A model generated the notes under the pieces. The model did no database searches. It was not told the DNA's origin and worked only from the letters and a program-made list of their open reading frames with translations. 64,000 bases of DNA from Acorus gramineus (taxonomy: Eukaryota > Streptophyta > Magnoliopsida > Acorales > Acoraceae). The position numbers and the translations under genes were made by a program. Positions within the stretch are counted from its first letter, which is position 1; the number at the start of each line of letters is the position of its first letter. This document shows, one piece after another, positions 59,144-64,000 of the stretch. Location of the stretch: NCBI GenBank assembly GCA_030737835.1, contig CM060847.1:20309727-20373726 (forward strand). The letters run 5' to 3'.

Positions 59144-61670
59144 ATGTCTCTCACTTCTGCAATTCTCCTCTGCATCTCTCAATTCTCTCAATTCCCACCC
59201 CCACATCACTCTCCCCACCCCTCATAGAAGAACTCAACCAACCCCTTCCACCGGACTTCGCCGCCAAAATCTCCCAAAACTGCTCTTCCAACCCCCATCT
59301 CCGGTACTGCAACCATTCCTCCTCCGACGCCGACATCCGTGACATTTTCAAGTCCACGATCGTCGCCACCCACATCTGCCACGCATCGAACAACCCCGAC
59401 TGCTCCTCCACCTTCGAAAAGATAGACCTTCGCGCCCGCCCCAACGTCGCCCCTCTCTATCTCTCATTCGAATTCTTTTGGAGATACTGTCCCCTATCAA
59501 TACTAACAATTGACTTCTCAAACAACTCTTTAGAGGGTCCTTTCCCTTCTCAAATCCTCCAATGCTCGCAAATAGAGTCCCTCAATCTAAGCCACAATAA
59601 ACTTGTTGGGGACTTCCCATTAGAAGGCGTATCTGCGCTTCGCAACCTCACTTTCCTCAATGTCTCCTACAACCACTTCTCCAAAAGCAGAATCAAATCT
59701 ACCCAATTGTACAGGCGATTCAATTCCTCGAGTTTCATCTGCTCCGGTCTCCTTCCCAGTGACCACAGAATCAATGTTCTTACAGTGGTCTTACTGGTTT
59801 CGGTTCTTCTTCTCGTTGTTTCGACGGTGGGTTGTTTTGGGTGGCTGTGTTTCAGGAGACCGGATCTCTTACCATCAATTCTACAGAGACAACACTCATT
59901 CACGCCTTCGATGTTGAAGGGGGCAACCGACGGGTTTGCAGAGGAGAATCTAGTGGAGAAGAGCAGGAAATCAGAGACCTACAGAGGAGTGTTGAGTGAT
60001 GGGACTGAAGTGGGGATTGAAGTGTGGAGAGGGAGAATTTCAAGTGAGTTTCACAAGATTTTTATCGAAGAATGTCGAGTTCTCGTGCAGTTGGACCACG
60101 ATCGACTGATTCAGGTGTTGGGTTGGTGTGATAGGAGAGAATTGAGGGCTGTTGTGAAGGAATGGATGGATGGGGAGACTGGGGAGGAGTGGCTTTCGAG
60201 GTCTCCATCGTGGAGGAACCGATTGAAGGTGTTGGTCGGGGTGGCGGAGGCGATGCGATATCTGCAGGAGCAATGGCCTCTGATTGATTATGATCTCAGG
60301 ACCTGCAATGTTATAGTGTCTGAGAATCAAGAACCATTGGTGTCCAAGTTGAAGGTTGGAGACCAGAGGAGTGAATCAGAGAGTAAGATTTTTAGTTTCT
60401 ACTTTTTTTTTTCAATCAAATTGTTTTCAATTCTTTGCAGTTGTGCCTTTCTTGTATAACCTTTATTATATTACACTCTGAATTATTGATTAATAATTAA
60501 TGAATGAAATGCAACACTTTTCAATAATTGTTTGATTCCTATCTCATTAGTTATACATATGTTATATGTTATAAAATAATTCTCATGTTTGACCAATTAT
60601 ATAATTGAGGATAAAATGCATTTTGACACTTCAATATGCAAAACCTGCATAGTAAAAAACATGCATTTACACCCTCTACCATTAAATCACATGGTAACAT
60701 TGAGAAAATGATAAAATGAGATGGTTTATATTGATTAAGATATATGGATGTATGGATGGTTTCCATTGATTAAGATACATGGATGGTTAACTTGAAATGT
60801 AAGAATATTTCTTATTAATTAAAATGTATGGAAGGCAAGTATGGAATATTATTTTGAGTGTTAAATTGATGCTTTTGTATTACTGTTTCGTCTATTTAAC
60901 GAAGAGTATACAATAGGGGGTGAAAGTGAATATTATTAAATTACAATTTGGGGATGTAAGTGCATATTTTTTAAAAATAGGTGTGTTTCTGCAGGTTTCA
61001 GGTGCAGATTCAGTTTATCATGATCTTAACATGCATTAAATTCATAATATGTATTTTATTTGTGCACTAGAATTTAATGGATTTCCACTACTAGATCTTA
61101 ACGCCATTTTGTTATTGATGATTTTGCCTACATTCAAATATTATATCTTTAATTCAGAATTCCTTGTAAAGATTGGATGATACAACACCATTTAAAGATC
61201 TTAAATTTCATTTATAATTTCTAGTGTTTTCTTAAGATTTTTTCCAAAATTTTCCCAAACTTTTTTGAGACATGTTGAAGAAATTGTTCCAAAATTTAAC
61301 CTGAATTGCGAACAATTGTTCTAATTTGAATCATTATTCTCCAATTCTGAACTTGTGACAAAGCTTGTTGTATTGGGTTTTCTTTTTTTCAGAGGTTTAT
61401 AAGTTTGGGGTCCTTCTGCTGGAGTTGGTGGCCAACAGGCGGCCTCAAGAAGAGTTTGAGAGGGGAGAAACAGAGTTTGTGGAGTGGATGAGGATGCATT
61501 ACCCTGAGAATGTTCGGGAAGTGATTGACGGGGCAATGAAGAGGCCGAGCAGAGGTTACAATCAAGTGGTGCAGGCGATCGGCATCGGGCTGTCGTGCAC
61601 GGATATCGAGGCTGGTGGAGCACCGGGGATCAGTCAGGTTCATGACATGGTGCTTGGGTTGAATGATTAG
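59144..61670 (+). CDS. LRR receptor-like pseudokinase, two exons, uncertain N-terminus
   Basis: Predicted plasma-membrane receptor-like protein. Exon 1 ends at 60382 (donor A|GTAAGA) and exon 2 is 61393-61670 (acceptor tttttcag). Order: N-terminal cap starting LIEELNQPLPPDFA, two or three LRRs (ILTIDFSNNSLEGPFP, IESLNLSHNKLVGDFP, LTFLNVSYNHFS), membrane helix near VLTVVLLVSVLLLVVSTVG, Arg-rich stop-transfer, then a kinase-like domain starting FTPSMLKGATDGFAEENLV. Catalytic features are missing: no glycine loop, VGIEVW where VAIK is expected, YDLRTCN for HRDLKxxN, KVGDQ for DFG. The main frame is open from 58978, but the likely signal peptide (MSLTSAILLCISQF, ATG 59144) lies in another frame that hits a stop near 59225, so an indel or misplaced start is suspected. 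The pseudokinase state itself is common in this family. Confidence 0.78.
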
Positions 61671-62059
61671 TCTGCAAGTTTCACCTATTTGTGACACAAT
61701 TATATATGTAGAGAGTAAAAGATTTCTGAATGTAGTCTTCACTGGCCTTGCCAGTAGTACCCTTACATTCTGCACTATGACAGTATAAGACATATTTGCA
61801 TCTGGAGAAAGGAAAATTTGTTTACTGTTTTTCTTGTCATGGCAAAATTATAATGTGGCCGTTACTTACCAAGTTCGTGTACAACAAATATTCAGTAAAT
61901 GTTATGTTTGATACGGTATGTGTACATTCATCAATCATAATTTCTAGATAACTCAAGCATTAGTATGAATTAACGAATTTCACATGCATTATGCTCAATA
62001 CGGTATGTTATGTTATTTATACAAATATTCAAAAAAATACAGAGTGCTTTGTGACTATG

Positions 62060-63110
62060 AGCGATGAAGCCATGCAACTCTTAAAGGACTTGCTTTCCAC
62101 ATAAGAAAAACCTGATGCCATAACCTTTCTTGTTGTTATGACTGTATGCAATCATTCTGGAAAGGTTGATTAGGGGTTGAGGTATCTTGAATTCATGGAG
62201 GATGAGCATCGAATTATGCCACAGGTGGATCACTATGTGTGCATCATCAACTCTCTAGGTTGAGACGGGCGATTCGACGACGTAGAAGCTCTTTTAGATG
62301 ATATGCCATTTGATGCAGATATCATAGCCACAAGTTACATGAACGGACGAGATCAAATGGATTAGAAAAAAATAAGATATCTTAATCGTTTGAGAACACC
62401 GTAACTTCAAATGGCCATAACTTTCAAATTGTAGATTAGAATCGCTATTATAATATGTCAACGCATTCGTACCGACAAGCCATATAGTTAACAACGCCAC
62501 TACAACAAATTTTGGAACGATCTGAGATCGTCTTGGAGGTCAACTCGACGGTTTAAAAGTTATTTTTATTATTTTTAACAGTTTTTGAATTTGTTGGGAT
62601 TTCTTTGTTTGTTTTAGGATTTGTATTTGGATTTGAATTTTGAATTTAAATATTAGTTAGGATATGAGGGGATTTATTTGTGATTTGAGAGATTTGTTGA
62701 AATCCTGTTGGCTTTGTAATCACAATTAATAGTTTCTGGTATTTTTAGAAAGCTTTCTGGTATTTTTAGAAAGCAACAGAGTCATTGAAGATCTCACATC
62801 CCTGAAGATTGATCGGGTCAGCATAACCCCACCTTGCATCACCATCTATAGAAGAACCTATAGTTTGGCAAGTCTTGCTCAGCTCTTGCAGATCTCAAGC
62901 TTTTCAAGCTAAACCCGGATAACCTGTCTGATTATGTGATTCTATGATTCTATCGAATTTATAGGGAGAGGAGATGAAGCAATGGTCATTCAGAAGTTGC
63001 GAAGAATGTAGCCTACAGTTGGATTTAATATAAAGATGGGAGTGCAGGCTTTCATGGTTGATGATGTGAGAAAGGCAGGAAATGAAGTATGTGATAGGTA
63101 TGAGCATCCA
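62060..63110 (+). pseudogene. PPR protein (PLS/E type) relic, interrupted
   Basis: Broken reading frames resemble the C-terminal part of a plant organellar RNA-editing PPR protein. 62065-62325 gives PDAITFLVVMTVCNHSG, a segment like YLEFMEDEHRIMPQVDHY, and FDDVEALLDDMPFDADI, with internal stops. After about 480 unrelated bases, 62840-62900 gives IVWQVLLSSCR, and 62970-63070 gives AMVIQKLRRM, stop, then MGVQAFMVDD, as expected for the E/E+ motifs. Stops and the insertion make it a pseudogene. Which PPR gene it came from cannot be told. Confidence 0.65.
62330..62815. mobile_element. Insertion inside the PPR relic, LTR-like
   Basis: The stretch separates two PPR motif blocks. It contains a T-rich segment starting tgttgggatttctttg near 62597 and a short direct repeat tttctggtatttttagaaag (62732-62751 and 62755-62774), which resembles plant LTR sequence. 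No coding domain is visible and no target-site duplication was found. Confidence 0.35.
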
Positions 63111-63237
63111 GTATTTCATGATCCAGGTTTGGCTCAAGGTGACTCAGGAGTTGAGGAATTGTATAGGTGTGCATCTGTTGGAGTTGAGTTCAGGAATGCA
63201 GATCTGAATTTTTGTAGCCATGGCCAATGATGAGTTT

Positions 63238-64000
63238 GTTGGCTCACAGAGATCTACGCAAACTGAAATTGCATCTGTAGCCTGAAGCACTTGCCCAGTT
63301 GGCCAGGTGAAGCTGTTGGTAGAAAAATGATACTCAGCTCCCAGTGCATCTCTGGATGCAGTTCATACCGTTTTTTTTTTAGTTATTAAATTGCACATTG
63401 AAGCACATACTGTTATGCGAAATGAAGTATACTATGAGATACAAAAACAAATTTTTTTAAAGTTTGAACTTTCATCTACTATGATAGAACCCATACACTA
63501 CGATAGCACAAGTGTACGTGATTGGAGACGGGACTATAAAACAAATTAGTGCATCCAACCCTCTTGTTGTTATCAATTCAAAGCCATGTGGTTAATGATT
63601 TCCTTATTCAATGAGTCTCCCAGATCCACACACCAAAATTACCCTGGATGAATGAATCTCAACTAATCACAGTTCTTCAAAAAAAAAAAAAAAAAAAAAA
63701 ATTCATACACAAAAAATAATAAATTATCTGATATTTAGATATCCAGAATGGAGTGCAGATATGAATATCAAGGTCAGCTCCCCAAACAAAGAAAAACTGA
63801 AATGTGTTCTTTTTTTTTTTGAATAAGAAGAAAAACTGAAATGTTGTTAAACCATGTTTAAATTCAATTATTTGATATGATAACTATAATCATCAAAATT
63901 TGAATAACCACCACGTAATCTCTTGAAGAGACGAGAAACTCTGAAATTCTGATTTTAACAATCACTCATTACCACTCCAAATACAAAATGATTTGAATTT
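63238..64000. other. Window end, no gene seen
   Basis: AT-rich DNA with an A22 run near 63680. 63111-63230 is an open continuation of the PPR relic frame that I cannot assign. Confidence 0.5.

Noticed and set aside
1..64000. tRNA, rRNA, CRISPR or organelle-DNA insertions
   Set aside because: I looked for cloverleaf-like, rRNA-like, spaced-repeat and organelle coding patterns and saw none convincing; a dedicated search could still find short ones.

Overview
The window looks like nuclear DNA of a flowering plant; I cannot name the species. The reasons are many short exons in long AT-rich GT-AG introns, plant gene families (TWINKLE organellar primase-helicase, a bHLH52/53-type factor, an LRR receptor-like pseudokinase, a PPR relic), and a dense layer of plant transposons (LINE relics, a small LTR retrotransposon with a Met-tRNA primer site, hAT-, MULE- and Harbinger-like elements). 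I saw no rRNA, tRNA or CRISPR.

Layout. 887-19120 (minus) is an intact 21-exon TWINKLE gene; I could chain every exon in phase to a 681-residue protein. 19121-28147 is intergenic DNA filled by a complete small LTR element (21244-23284), TIR elements, a LINE 3' end and a possible solo LTR. 28148-28297 is a piece of bHLH exon 1. It abuts 28298-46840, a second TWINKLE copy (minus) that stops inside exon 13. 46987-54600 is a transposon-loaded version of the intergenic DNA. 56130-57263 (plus) is an intact two-exon bHLH52/53-like gene. 59144-61670 (plus) is an LRR receptor-like pseudokinase. 62060-63110 is a broken PPR gene.

The central observation is one large direct tandem duplication. Unit 1 (about 5648-28297) and unit 2 (about 28298-56313) each run from inside TWINKLE exon 13 to inside bHLH exon 1. 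The junction therefore joins a bHLH 5' fragment to a truncated TWINKLE. The truncated copy keeps its 5' end, the zinc-finger and Toprim exons and nearly all reading frames. On paper it encodes a primase-only protein of about 414 residues whose last 22 or so residues come from antisense bHLH sequence. One of its exons is also tandemly duplicated.

The units differ mainly by later insertions. Unit 2 carries two candidate gene-capturing transposons: a hAT-like element with a TRM1-like tRNA methyltransferase fragment, and a MULE-like element with a possible RNA-binding-protein fragment. Unit 1 carries the small LTR element. All readings are by eye, without alignment or database search.
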